Assembly (NCBI GenBank): GCA_905202595.1
Contig: CAJKSP010000059.1
Location: forward strand, 1-11,723
Direction of reading: 5' to 3'
DNA: 11,723 nt
Origin: an uncultured Sutterella sp.
Lineage (GTDB): Bacteria > Pseudomonadota > Gammaproteobacteria > Burkholderiales > Burkholderiaceae_F
Part shown: piece by piece, positions 1 to 7,396 of the stretch
Position numbering within the stretch: the first letter of the stretch is position 1
Layout of the letters: the number at the start of each line of letters is the position of its first letter
Translations under genes and position numbers: made by a program
The notes under the pieces: model-generated
Told to the model about the DNA's origin: nothing
The model's database searches: none
Seen by the model: only the letters and a program-made list of their open reading frames with translations

Positions 1-2
1 GT

Positions 3-317
3 GAAGTCGACAAGGGACTCGTGGAAGCCGCACAGGCCATGGGGGCAACCAATCTTCAGATTGTTACGAAAGTGCTTTTGCCGGAAGCCATGCCAGGCAT
101 TCTGTCCGGCCTCACTATTGCCGTCATCAGCCTCATCGGCTTTTCGGCCATGGCCGGCGTTGTCGGCGGCGGCGGCTTAGGCGATCTCGGAATCCGCTAC
201 GGCTACCAGCGCTTCATGCCTGAAGTGATGTGGCCCGTGGTGCTCGTGCTCGTCATCCTCGTCCAAGGCATTCAGTCCATCGGGGATCGCATCGTAAAGC
301 GCCTCTCTCACAAATGA
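3..317 (+). CDS. metI: MetI-type D-methionine ABC transporter permease, C-terminal part (5' truncated by window)
   Basis: This is the last 104 residues of an inner-membrane permease. The reading frame is open to the first full codon, so the true start lies upstream of the window. The piece begins with the cytoplasmic EAA loop (EAA at residues 8-10 of the fragment, a conserved Gly four residues later, then LLPEAMPGI), which in this family docks the permease onto the ATPase. Hydrophobic membrane segments follow, with the stretch GVVGGGGLGDLGIRYGY that is characteristic of MetI. In this family the permease works with MetN (ATPase) and MetQ (lipoprotein) to import methionine; neither partner is in the window, and both would be expected upstream. 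The C-terminus (IVKRLSHK) ends in basic residues, as usual. The family call is firm; methionine as the substrate is inferred from resemblance to MetI. Confidence 0.9.
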   Translation, partial: EVDKGLVEAAQAMGATNLQIVTKVLLPEAMPGILSGLTIAVISLIGFSAMAGVVGGGGLGDLGIRYGYQRFMPEVMWPVVLVLVILVQGIQSIGDRIVKRLSHK

Positions 318-324
318 GCGTCCT

Positions 325-382
325 GCTGCTATAAAGCAGCCACCTCTTGGCGGCATCCTCATCGCAGGTCTGCCGCCTTTTT
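325..382 (+). terminator. Tandem hairpin terminator after metI
   Basis: Two hairpins follow the metI stop codon. The first is a perfect 6-bp stem (325-330 with 335-340, 4-nt loop). The second is a 7-bp GC-rich stem (349-355 with 371-377, 15-nt loop) followed at once by five T residues (378-382). The second fits an intrinsic terminator for the + strand, although its loop is long. It isolates metI from trmB. Confidence 0.7.
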
Positions 383-427
383 CGTTAAAATCCGACGCTT
401 TCGTCGAACTCAGCTTTCCCTCGCACC

Positions 428-1195
428 ATGGAAAAGAAGGAACTCACACCCGAAGAGATTGAAGCGCTCAAGCACCGCCACATTCGAAGCTTTGTCCTTC
501 GCCGCGGCCACATCTCCAACGCGCAAAAACGCGCGCTTGACGAGACGCTTCCCCGCTACGAGGTTGCCTACGAGCCCAAGTTGCTTGACTGGCGCGCCGT
601 CTTCGGCCGCGATGCGCCCGTCGTCTTTGAGATCGGCTGCGGCATGGGCGAAACGACTGCCGCCATTGCTGCCGCCCATCCAGAGGTGAATTTCCTTGGC
701 TGTGAAGTCTTCGCTGCCGGCGTAGGCGCGCTCGCCAAGCGCTTGGATGAGATGGAGCTCACCAACGTCCGCATCATTCGTCATGATGCCGTTGAAGTGG
801 TGCGGGACATGATCCCCGAAAATTCGCTTGAAGGCGTACATATTTATTTTCCGGATCCTTGGCGCAAAGCCCGCCACCACAAGCGTCGACTGGTGGCTGA
901 ACCTTTCATTGGGCACCTTGCCTCCCGCATTCGTCCTGGCGGCTACCTTCACTGCGCGACGGATTGGCAAAACTATGCTGAACAGATGCTTGAAGTGCTT
1001 GAAGGAGAGCCGCTTCTCATGAATCTCCATGGCCATGGATACAGCCCAGTCATGGCCAACCCGCTTTGCGAGCGTCCGGCAACGAAGTTCCAGAACCGCG
1101 GCGAGAAGCTCGGCCACGGCATTTGGGATTTGGTCTACATCCGCCGAGAAGCTGCCGCCGTCCCGACCGCCGCAGATCAGAGCGTCCCGCACTGA
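428..1195 (+). CDS. trmB: tRNA (guanine-N7-)-methyltransferase TrmB
   Basis: This SAM-dependent enzyme forms m7G at position 46 in the variable loop of many tRNAs. The 255-residue protein shows the family hallmarks in order: a basic N-terminal region with SFVLRRGHIS (21-30), the SAM-binding glycine motif EIGCGMGE (68-75), the acidic end of the next strand at GCE (91-93), the catalytic PDPW motif (142-145) followed by the basic KARHHKRR stretch (147-154), CATDW (176-180), and the C-terminal TKFQNRG...LGHGIWDL block (219-235) that contacts substrate and SAM. The ATG at 428 is the natural start for the family, yet the bases before it (CTCGCACC) contain no Shine-Dalgarno sequence. The last 15 or so residues (AAAVPTAADQSVPH) are a low-complexity tail not expected to matter for catalysis. 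The gene stands alone between two terminators. Confidence 0.97.
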   Translation: MEKKELTPEEIEALKHRHIRSFVLRRGHISNAQKRALDETLPRYEVAYEPKLLDWRAVFGRDAPVVFEIGCGMGETTAAIAAAHPEVNFLGCEVFAAGVGALAKRLDEMELTNVRIIRHDAVEVVRDMIPENSLEGVHIYFPDPWRKARHHKRRLVAEPFIGHLASRIRPGGYLHCATDWQNYAEQMLEVLEGEPLLMNLHGHGYSPVMANPLCERPATKFQNRGEKLGHGIWDLVYIRREAAAVPTAADQSVPH

Positions 1196-1238
1196 TCTGC
1201 CTATCCGCGGCCGGCAGTTCCTGTTCAGTGCGCAAAAA

Positions 1239-1280
1239 AGCGCGCCGTCTTTCTTTTTGCAGAAGACGGCGCGCTCTTTT
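1239..1280. terminator. Bidirectional terminator between trmB and uppP
   Basis: A perfect 13-bp GC-rich stem (1239-1251 paired with 1263-1275, 11-nt loop) has a T-rich tail on the + strand (CTTTTATTT from 1276). It also has an A run at 1234-1239 that becomes a U tract in minus-strand transcripts. It lies between two convergent genes and should end transcription of both. Confidence 0.93.
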
Positions 1281-1297
1281 ATTTGACAGGCTTCTCA

Positions 1298-2140
1298 CTA
1301 AAAGTCGCTACGCCATTCAATGACGCCAGAACCGACGAGCGCGAGAATAACAATGCCGAAGATAATGCGGTACCAGCCGAAGCCGCGAAAGTCATGGCCG
1401 GACACATAGCGCAACAGCCAATGGACGACAAGCAATGCGCTCGCAAAAGAAATGACTCCGCCTACGACGATGCCGTCAAGATTGTCCAGCGTGAGCAATT
1501 CCCGAGACTTCCAAAGGTCGTAAACAGTCGCTCCGAAGATCGTTGGAATTGAAAGGAAGAAAGAGAATTCCGTCGCTGCACGCCGAGAAAGGCCAAGCAC
1601 CATGCCGCCGATGATCGTAGCGCCAGACCGACTCGTGCCAGGGATCATCGCCAAACACTGCATGAAGCCGACTTTGAGCGCATCCTTCCAAGTCATGTCG
1701 TCCATCGTAAGCACTCGCGGCTCGGCGCCCGTCTTCATCTGCCAGCGCTCAACCCACAGAATGATCACTCCGCCGATGATAAGAGCCGCCGCCACTGTAA
1801 CGACATTGAACAGATACGACTTGATGACGCCCGCACAGATGACGCCGATCACAGCCGCAGGCAGAAAGGCCACTATCGTGTTGACGGCCAAACGCTGCTC
1901 GACAGGCTCGCTGAAAATCCCTCTGATGATGGAAAAGATGCGCCGCCGGTAATACCAACAGACAGCCAGAATTGCACCTGCCTGAATGGCGATGACGAAC
2001 GTATCGGAACCTGGCCGGTCAGCAAACCCCACAGCATCTGATGCGATGATCAGATGCCCGGTCGAGCTGATTGGGAGAAATTCCGTCAGTCCCTCGACGA
2101 TGCCGAGCACGACGGTCTGGAAGAGATAAAGCCAATCCAC
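1298..2140 (-). CDS. uppP: Undecaprenyl-diphosphate phosphatase UppP (BacA)
   Basis: This integral membrane enzyme dephosphorylates undecaprenyl diphosphate, recycling the lipid carrier for peptidoglycan and other envelope polymers; its overexpression is the classic cause of bacitracin resistance. The 280-residue product matches the family length (about 270). The catalytic signature near the N-terminus is intact: GIVEGLTEFLPISSTGH (13-29) with E16, E20 and H29. The second signature PGTSRSG (167-173) carries R171. Several hydrophobic segments fill the rest. The open frame runs upstream to 2284, but that extension is soluble and basic and unlike the family. The GTG at 2140 puts the protein start (DWLYLFQTVVLGIVEG) where the family begins, and AAGGA sits seven bases before it, so GTG 2140 was chosen. 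It is transcribed convergently with trmB. Confidence 0.96.
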   Translation of the reverse strand: MDWLYLFQTVVLGIVEGLTEFLPISSTGHLIIASDAVGFADRPGSDTFVIAIQAGAILAVCWYYRRRIFSIIRGIFSEPVEQRLAVNTIVAFLPAAVIGVICAGVIKSYLFNVVTVAAALIIGGVIILWVERWQMKTGAEPRVLTMDDMTWKDALKVGFMQCLAMIPGTSRSGATIIGGMVLGLSRRAATEFSFFLSIPTIFGATVYDLWKSRELLTLDNLDGIVVGGVISFASALLVVHWLLRYVSGHDFRGFGWYRIIFGIVILALVGSGVIEWRSDF

Positions 2141-2352
2141 GTCTAAGTCCTTGGTCTGCGTTGCGCACTGCACGGAGCCTGCGTCTTGAAGGCGCATTAT
2201 GACGGATAGCTGCAGCGCCAGGCTGATGCGCTTCACGATCTTTTGCAAAAGCGGTTTTTGAGGTCGGCTACCCTCCGTCCGCATGCCGTTTTCCGATATG
2301 ATCGCCTTCGTTTTTCTTTACCGCTTTACAAACGGCCCAGCGCCGCACCGCC
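2141..2352. promoter_or_regulatory. Divergent intergenic region between uppP and the YecA-like gene
   Basis: The 212-bp gap must hold promoters for both neighbours. On the + strand TATGAT (2297-2302) resembles a -10 box, but nothing like TTGACA lies 16-18 bases upstream. On the minus strand CATAAT (complement of 2196-2201) is a -10 candidate for uppP, again with no clear -35. No convincing operator or structured RNA was seen. Assignment of these boxes is tentative. Confidence 0.3.
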
Positions 2353-3051
2353 ATGACTCAGACAAACGATCTTCCCTTTGACGACGATGACGCTGACCGC
2401 CTTCGCGAGCTTCTCGAAAGCGAAGGCGGCGACGAGGTCATGGACCTCGGCGATCTTGACGGCTGGCTTGCCGCCATCACTATTGATCCGGAAGGCCCCT
2501 CGGACGAAGATGCACTGCCCTTCATATTCAGCGCCGACTCCGATCCGTCTCGCGTTCCGAAGAACGACGAGCTCCTAGGCCTCATTGCACGCCGGCGCCG
2601 GGAACTGCGCCGCGCACTGGCTGCTGGGCGCGGCCTAAACCCCATCATCCAGCCGCTTGTTGACGACGAAGGCCGCGTCGATCTCAAGGAAAAAACTGCC
2701 GAAGCGCTAGAGCCTTGGTGCACTGGCTTTGCTTCAGTTGCCATGAAGTGGACAGCAGATCCCAGACCAGAAGTGCGCAAGCCTCTCGGCGCCATCCTGC
2801 AGTTCGCAGCGCTTGAAGACAAAGAGCGGGCCGCGCTCTCCGGTTATCCCTTCCCTGCAGAGCCTCCACGAGATCTTGAAGCGGCCATCTTTTCGCTTAT
2901 TGAGAACGTACTTCTTCTGAAAAAAGCCATCAATCCCAATGTCCCGCTTCGCCGGTCGACTGCCGCCAAAATCGGCCGCAACGATCCCTGCCCATGCGGC
3001 AGCGGCAAGAAATACAAAAACTGCTGCGGTCGCAAGGCAGGACAGGCCTAA
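2353..3051 (+). CDS. YecA-like UPF0149 family protein with C-terminal SEC-C zinc motif
   Basis: This is a 232-residue cytosolic protein of the UPF0149 (YecA/YgfB-like) family. The body is acidic and helical and shows the family's diagnostic pieces: DLDGWLAAI near residues 34-42 (commonly LHGFLxAI) and the WCTGF motif at 122-126. The C-terminus is a textbook SEC-C metal-binding knuckle, GRNDPCPCGSGKKYKNCC (208-225), with C213, C215, C224 and C225 as expected zinc ligands; the same motif ends SecA. In E. coli, YecA has been reported to bind metal and to associate with SecA and ribosomes, but a role in this organism is inference. The start at ATG 2353 gives a plausible acidic N-terminus, although no Shine-Dalgarno sequence precedes it (GCCGCACCGCC). 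The stop codon is only five bases from the stop of the convergent mnmC-like gene. Confidence 0.88.
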   Translation: MTQTNDLPFDDDDADRLRELLESEGGDEVMDLGDLDGWLAAITIDPEGPSDEDALPFIFSADSDPSRVPKNDELLGLIARRRRELRRALAAGRGLNPIIQPLVDDEGRVDLKEKTAEALEPWCTGFASVAMKWTADPRPEVRKPLGAILQFAALEDKERAALSGYPFPAEPPRDLEAAIFSLIENVLLLKKAINPNVPLRRSTAAKIGRNDPCPCGSGKKYKNCCGRKAGQA

Positions 3052-3056
3052 TGGCT

Positions 3057-4745
3057 TCAAATCTGCCCGGATCGGCCGAGCGCCTGCGCGCAGAACCGAG
3101 CCGGCGACACTGCTTTCTGCATGGACTTTGAAAGCGCTGCGGCTTCGCCCGCCATCTGCGAAGCCGCAAGCGCCGCAACTGCAAGCCCCCAAGAAGCGCC
3201 TCTCGAGCCCAAGCCGAAGACGCCCCACAGGCCTGGCAGACGCGGAATGTCCTTTTCTTCCGGCGCCCCCCGCAGCCGCCCTGCCAGCTCGCAGGTCCGA
3301 ATCCAATCAACAAGCTGGCCAGCTATCGGCATCCGATCCTTGGCTACCGCTCGACAGCCCTCGTAAAACCCGGCCGCGAGAACATCAGGCCGCTCGGCGA
3401 AGAGCAGATCAAATGCGGCAAGATTTTTTGCATGTGCCTCATGTGCAGTCAGCTGCGGCCATTCTCCCGCTTCATACGTAGCGCCGATTCCCGCAAAGCC
3501 TTCAGTCTGCACCGCATAGCCGCGGCCTGTTGCTGCTCCGCTCGCCAGAAGCGGCTCGCTTCCTGCAACCAGAGAAATCCGCCCATAAAGCGGCGAAAGG
3601 CCGTACGCCCGTCGAGGCGCTCCGGCCAGTTCCGGCGATGCCAGGCCAGCGCACACGGCCGCAACCGGCGCGCTGGCAAGGAGCATGCCGTCAGAATTGC
3701 GCGCCGACCATCCCCCGTCTTCAGCGTACAGACGAACTGCAGCATGCGGCAGCACCCACGCGCCGGCTCGTTCTAACAGTCGTCGGCAAAGCGCTCCCAT
3801 AGCGACGACAGCGCCCTCTGGATAATGCCAGCCCCCGAAGCGCACGAAGCGTCCGGCCGTCCTTGAAGCCGCCGCCGCTTGCATATGCAGCATGAAATGA
3901 CTGGCCGCTCCAAGCGCATGCGCATGCGAACGCTGATGCGCGTCTTCCTCTTCGTCGACCGCAAGATCAAGAATGCCGTCAAGCCGAATGAGAGGAGCAA
4001 GCTCAGGCACATCTGCCCGCAACGACAAAAGCCCTTCAAAGCCAGTGCGCGTCAGCTCATAGTGCGCTGCATCGTCGGCCTGCCAATGCGGATGCGCCAG
4101 CCCTGCGGCCAGAGCCGAAGCGCCGCTCCCCGGAACCGGGCCTGCATCAAGCACAATAGGACGCACGCCGCGGCGGGCAAGCTCATAGGCCGTAAAAGCA
4201 CCCGCAAGTCCTGCACCGACCACAATCGCCTCGTTCGGCCGCGCGGCAAACCGAGGCGCCGCACCTTGCACGGCCCGCCAGAGAACGAAGTTTTCGTCTT
4301 TCTCCTCGAGCTGAAAACGCCCGGAAAAACTGTCTGTCTTCTTCGATCCCGCCAGCTGATTCGAAACGCTGTCTAAAAGCACGCAACCACCTCGCGGTAC
4401 ACGGCAGAGCCATGGCTGAGCTTCATCCAGCGAAGGCGCAACAAGACAGTCAATCTGACGTCCTGCCAGCGCACGGCGCTGTGCCGAATGCGGCTCCACA
4501 GCAAGCGTGACCCGCACGCCGCGAAGCATTCGCTCGTGCCAGCCGCGCGTCTCCCAGAATGCGAGCGAAGGCTGACCGAACAAGTGCTCTGCCGCGAGCG
4601 CCGCAGCGTGCGCCTGCTCGCCCGGCTCTGCGAGAAAGAGGAATATGGGCCGCTTAGCCTTTTCTCCCTCCCGAAGCGCCATTGCCGCAGCGGCTCCGCG
4701 AACAGATGCGCTCGTCCCCGGAAGCACAAGACAAGTAGTCGGCAT
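3057..4745 (-). CDS. mnmC: MnmC-type FAD oxidoreductase (MnmC2 domain) with a divergent N-terminal region
   Basis: In the known MnmC pathway the C-terminal FAD domain (MnmC2) removes the carboxymethyl group from cmnm5(s2)U34 in certain tRNAs, and the N-terminal domain (MnmC1) then methylates the product using SAM. This 562-residue protein has a clear FAD domain: the dinucleotide-binding GAGLAG (177-182), an acidic residue at the end of the next strand (D200), GSGASALAAGLAHP (206-219), a late FY.GCRAVAKDRMPIAGQ block (460-477), and the C-terminal GLGSRGASWG (511-520) and SPARF (547-551) typical of MnmC2. The first 170 residues sit where MnmC1 belongs but lack the SAM-binding GFGTGLNF-like motif and the DGF catalytic motif. 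A weak layout similarity remains (PRGG at 117-120 where MnmC1 has RPGG). E. coli MnmC is about 668 residues, so roughly 100 are missing. Loss of methyltransferase activity is inferred. The start is ATG 4745, with GGGGA upstream. Confidence 0.85.
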   Translation of the reverse strand: MPTTCLVLPGTSASVRGAAAAMALREGEKAKRPIFLFLAEPGEQAHAAALAAEHLFGQPSLAFWETRGWHERMLRGVRVTLAVEPHSAQRRALAGRQIDCLVAPSLDEAQPWLCRVPRGGCVLLDSVSNQLAGSKKTDSFSGRFQLEEKDENFVLWRAVQGAAPRFAARPNEAIVVGAGLAGAFTAYELARRGVRPIVLDAGPVPGSGASALAAGLAHPHWQADDAAHYELTRTGFEGLLSLRADVPELAPLIRLDGILDLAVDEEEDAHQRSHAHALGAASHFMLHMQAAAASRTAGRFVRFGGWHYPEGAVVAMGALCRRLLERAGAWVLPHAAVRLYAEDGGWSARNSDGMLLASAPVAAVCAGLASPELAGAPRRAYGLSPLYGRISLVAGSEPLLASGAATGRGYAVQTEGFAGIGATYEAGEWPQLTAHEAHAKNLAAFDLLFAERPDVLAAGFYEGCRAVAKDRMPIAGQLVDWIRTCELAGRLRGAPEEKDIPRLPGLWGVFGLGSRGASWGLAVAALAASQMAGEAAALSKSMQKAVSPARFCAQALGRSGQI

Positions 4746-4791
4746 GAAAAGTGTCCCCGAAGAACGCGAGCTTGTGCGTTCATAAACTCAA

Positions 4792-4868
4792 AAGGCCGCT
4801 CGCAAGGACAGGCTTCGCGAAGCACGTGTGCACGAGCTTTCGCTGACGCCGATCCTTGAAGCGGCCTT
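4792..4868 (-). other. 77-nt imperfect inverted repeat between ettA and mnmC (structured RNA or terminator candidate)
   Basis: The 151-bp gap between ettA and mnmC contains a long hairpin-forming sequence. The outer stem has 9 bp (4792-4800 with 4860-4868) and a 2/1-nt internal loop, and then comes a 6-bp stem (4803-4808 with 4853-4858). The 44-nt interior includes the palindrome GCTTCGCGAAGC (4812-4823). Read on the minus strand, the outer stem is followed by TTTTGAG, a short U tract, so it may be a weak terminator or processing site after ettA. The pairing is seen directly; the function is inferred. Confidence 0.5.
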
Positions 4869-4896
4869 CGAATATCAAGCGGTTGCGAAGAGCAGA

Positions 4897-6561
4897 TCAG
4901 TGCTTGAGCGGCTTGAAATGCAAACGCTTCGGTCGCGCACCTTCTTCGCCAAGGCGACGACGCTTGTCTGCTTCGTACTCGTTGTAATTGCCGTTGAAGA
5001 AGACCACCTTTGAATCTCCTTCAAAGGCGAGAATATGCGTTGCAATGCGATCCAGGAACCAGCGGTCGTGCGAAGTCACCAGCGCGCAGCCCGCGAACTC
5101 AAGAAGCGCATCCTCGAGCGCACGCAGCGTCTCAACGTCCAGATCGTTCGACGGCTCGTCCAGAAGCAGCACATTGCCTCCCGCAAGCAGCGTCTTCGCC
5201 AAGTGCAGACGGCCGCGCTCGCCGCCTGACAGCGAGCCGACCAGCTTCTGCTGATCGCCGCCCTTGAAATTGAAGCGTCCGAGATAAGCGCGGCTCTGCA
5301 TCTGGAACTTGCCCACCTGCAGCACATCCAGACCACCGGACACCGCCTCGAAAACCGTCTTGTCATTCGGCAGCGAATCGCGCATTTGATCCACAGCCGC
5401 CAAACGAACCGTAGGTCCAATCTTGATTTCTCCGGAATCGGGCTTTTCCCGACCTTCAATCATCTTGAAGAGCGTCGATTTGCCGGCGCCGTTCGGACCG
5501 ATGACGCCGACAATGGCTCCCGGCGGAATCACGAATGAAAGATCATCGATCAGCAATCGATCGCCGAAGCCTTTGGAAACATGGCTGAATTCAATGACGT
5601 TGTTGCCCAGACGATCAGCAACGGGAATGAAGATTTCATTCGTCTCATTGCGCTGCTGATATTCGATGCTAGAAAGCTCTTCAAAGCGCGCGAGACGAGC
5701 CTTCGATTTCGCCTGACGTCCCTTCGGGTTTTGGCGCACCCACTCCAATTCATGCTTGATGGCCTTCATCCGGGCATCTTCCTGACGCTTTTCGAGCTCC
5801 AGGCGCTTCTCCTTCTGATCAAGCCAGCTTGAGTAGTTGCCCTTCCAAGGAATGCCTTGGCCGCGGTCCAGTTCAAGAATCCATTCGGCAGCGTTGTCGA
5901 GGAAGTATCGATCATGCGTCACCGCCACTACCGTGCCGGGGAAGCGATGCAGATACTGCTCAAGCCACTCCACAGATTCCGCGTCGAGGTGGTTCGTGGG
6001 CTCGTCGAGGAGCAGCATGTCGGGACGGGACAACAGCAGCCGGCAGAGCGCCACTCGGCGACGCTCGCCGCCGGAAAGCACGCCCACCTTGGCATCCCAG
6101 GGCGGCAGGCGCAGCGCATCTGCCGCAATCTCCATCTGCGTCTCCGCATTTGTTCCGGCAGCCGCGATGATCGCCTCCAGGCGCGCCTGTTCGGCGGCAA
6201 GCGCATCAAAATCGGCATCAGGCTCGGCATATGCGGCGTAAACCGCATCAAGCTTCGCTTGCGCTTGAATGACTTCGCCCATGCCTTCTTCAACAGCTTC
6301 TCGAACCGTCTGATTCGGGTCGAGCTGCGGCTCCTGCGGGAGATAGCCGATCTTGATTCCCGACATGGGAATCGCTTCTCCTTCGTGATCCTTGTCGACG
6401 CCCGCCATGATTTTGAGCAGCGTCGACTTGCCAGCTCCATTGAGACCCAGCACGCCAATCTTGGCGCCGGGGAAGAAGGAAAGCGAAATGTCCTTGAGAA
6501 TCTGACGCTTGGGCGGAACAATCTTGCCCACGCGGTTCATCGTGAAAACGTACTGAGCCAT
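4897..6561 (-). CDS. ettA: Energy-dependent translational throttle protein EttA (ABC-F ATPase)
   Basis: EttA is a soluble ABC-F protein that binds the ribosomal E site and gates entry into the elongation cycle according to the ATP/ADP ratio. The 554-residue product has nearly the E. coli length (555) and the characteristic N-terminus MAQYVFTMNRVGKIVPP. The first ATPase domain has Walker A GLNGAGKST (39-47), signature LSGGE (162-166) and Walker B LLLDEP (183-188, catalytic E187). The second has GPNGAGKST (355-363), LSGGE (444-448) and LLLDEP (465-470, E469). The linker between them (about 245-315) is rich in charged helix, matching the P-site tRNA-interaction motif, and an arm-like insertion lies near residues 90-135. 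All catalytic residues are intact. The bases before ATG 6561 form a hairpin ending in TTTT, and no Shine-Dalgarno sequence is visible. mnmC follows 151 bases downstream on the same strand. Confidence 0.97.
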   Translation of the reverse strand: MAQYVFTMNRVGKIVPPKRQILKDISLSFFPGAKIGVLGLNGAGKSTLLKIMAGVDKDHEGEAIPMSGIKIGYLPQEPQLDPNQTVREAVEEGMGEVIQAQAKLDAVYAAYAEPDADFDALAAEQARLEAIIAAAGTNAETQMEIAADALRLPPWDAKVGVLSGGERRRVALCRLLLSRPDMLLLDEPTNHLDAESVEWLEQYLHRFPGTVVAVTHDRYFLDNAAEWILELDRGQGIPWKGNYSSWLDQKEKRLELEKRQEDARMKAIKHELEWVRQNPKGRQAKSKARLARFEELSSIEYQQRNETNEIFIPVADRLGNNVIEFSHVSKGFGDRLLIDDLSFVIPPGAIVGVIGPNGAGKSTLFKMIEGREKPDSGEIKIGPTVRLAAVDQMRDSLPNDKTVFEAVSGGLDVLQVGKFQMQSRAYLGRFNFKGGDQQKLVGSLSGGERGRLHLAKTLLAGGNVLLLDEPSNDLDVETLRALEDALLEFAGCALVTSHDRWFLDRIATHILAFEGDSKVVFFNGNYNEYEADKRRRLGEEGARPKRLHFKPLKH

Positions 6562-6665
6562 AAAAGCCGGCTTCGCCGGTGAGATTGGAAGGCTGTCCGC
6601 AAAGCGGACTGCCTGCAGTGAAAGAATAGCTGCGGGCCCACGCTGCCCGTCTTAAAGCGGACTGC
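6562..6665 (-). promoter_or_regulatory. ettA leader region with hairpins and a duplicated 12-mer
   Basis: Three structures lie upstream of ettA on its strand. A GC-rich hairpin (6591-6600 with 6604-6613) has a 6-bp perfect inner stem, one T·T mismatch and three more pairs around an AAA-type loop. A 5-bp hairpin (6567-6571 with 6575-6579) stands directly before TTTT and the ATG. A 5-bp hairpin (6633-6637 with 6645-6649) lies further up. The 12-mer GCAGTCCGCTTT occurs twice (complement of 6601-6612 and of 6654-6665), and both copies can pair with the single GCGGAC (complement of 6595-6600). No convincing promoter was found; TTGACT (complement of 6694-6699) is the best -35 but lacks a good -10. 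A regulatory role is inferred. Confidence 0.4.
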
Positions 6666-6730
6666 ACGCCCAAACTGCGCCGCATCTTACCGGAGTCAAC
6701 AGCAAAATGCGGCGAGCATGCTGTTTTTTC

Positions 6731-7396
6731 TTATTTTTTGCCTTTTTTCAGACCGAAGTAACCGCGAAAGATCCAGAAGCGGCGCACGCGGTTGATTCTC
6801 TCAAGCTCAGCTCGCCGCACCTCGCCCATCGCTTCGGGCTGATAGCGCATCCATTTTTTTAAGACGCCTGAAACATCCATGTCCTCAAGGAGCTTGCGCA
6901 GCCGCTTGGGCATCCGGTCCGTCGCGAGTGAGGACTGAAAATCGATAAGGCCCGGCGTGCCGTCGTCGCGGCACATGACATTGCCGCTACCTCGAAGATC
7001 AAGATGCACAATGCCTCGGGCATGCATGGCGTCAACAAGCCGTTCAAGCGCCTCTAGATAAGCAGGCGTAATGCGGTCCTGCGCTTGATTGACGGCTTTG
7101 CCCGGCATAAATTCGACCGCCATTGCATACTGGTCGATGCGAAAGGCATGCTGTGCAATGCCGTCTATGCCTTTGAGCCGAGCAAAAGCCGCCAGCTCGC
7201 GGCTAAGAAGGAAAGGCGCAATGAAGCGGCGCACCCACCAAGGGCGAGAGGAAAAATCTTTGACGGTCCAAGTCCGTCCTGCCAGCGTGACGCATGAAAC
7301 AACCGCATTGGCAGTGCGTCCGTCGCGCAGCAACCGAGCGCCGCACGCTTCGAATTCGGCGCGAGTGAAGGCTGGCGCATCGCCTGATGTCGTCAT
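6731..7396 (-). CDS. Small protein-kinase-like protein (RIO/Kdo-WaaP-like superfamily)
   Basis: This 221-residue protein has the core of the eukaryotic-like kinase fold. Visible residues are the putative ATP-binding Lys in TVKDF (K46), a Glu in the next helix (SREL, E67), the catalytic-loop pattern HLDLRGSGN (131-139, with D133 and N139) and the metal-binding IDFQ (151-154, D152) in place of DFG. The H-x-D...N plus DFQ pattern is found in small bacterial kinases grouped with the lipopolysaccharide Kdo/WaaP and RIO families, so the substrate could be a lipid-linked sugar or a protein; it cannot be decided here. The C-terminus is basic (RRFWIFRGYFGLKKGKK) and may touch membrane. The ATG at 7396 has GAGGAG nine bases upstream and was chosen. 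A TTG at 7501 with GGAGGAG upstream would add 35 residues that do not resemble a domain. Neighbours do not reveal a pathway. Confidence 0.75.
   Translation of the reverse strand: MTTSGDAPAFTRAEFEACGARLLRDGRTANAVVSCVTLAGRTWTVKDFSSRPWWVRRFIAPFLLSRELAAFARLKGIDGIAQHAFRIDQYAMAVEFMPGKAVNQAQDRITPAYLEALERLVDAMHARGIVHLDLRGSGNVMCRDDGTPGLIDFQSSLATDRMPKRLRKLLEDMDVSGVLKKWMRYQPEAMGEVRRAELERINRVRRFWIFRGYFGLKKGKK

Noticed and set aside
410..1192. A 260-codon open frame on the minus strand opposite trmB
   Set aside because: It mirrors the trmB frame almost exactly, its product has no recognisable domain, and the + strand gene is certain. Long antisense frames are common in GC-rich genes.
2141..2284. N-terminal extension of uppP to 2284
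   Set aside because: The extra 48 residues are soluble and basic and unlike the family, while GTG 2140 has a good ribosome binding site and the expected N-terminus.
6700..6732. Terminator for the kinase-like gene
   Set aside because: The hairpin AACAGC...GCTGTT followed by T residues points along the + strand, whereas the gene runs on the minus strand; the T run is partly the complement of its own Lys codons and stop.
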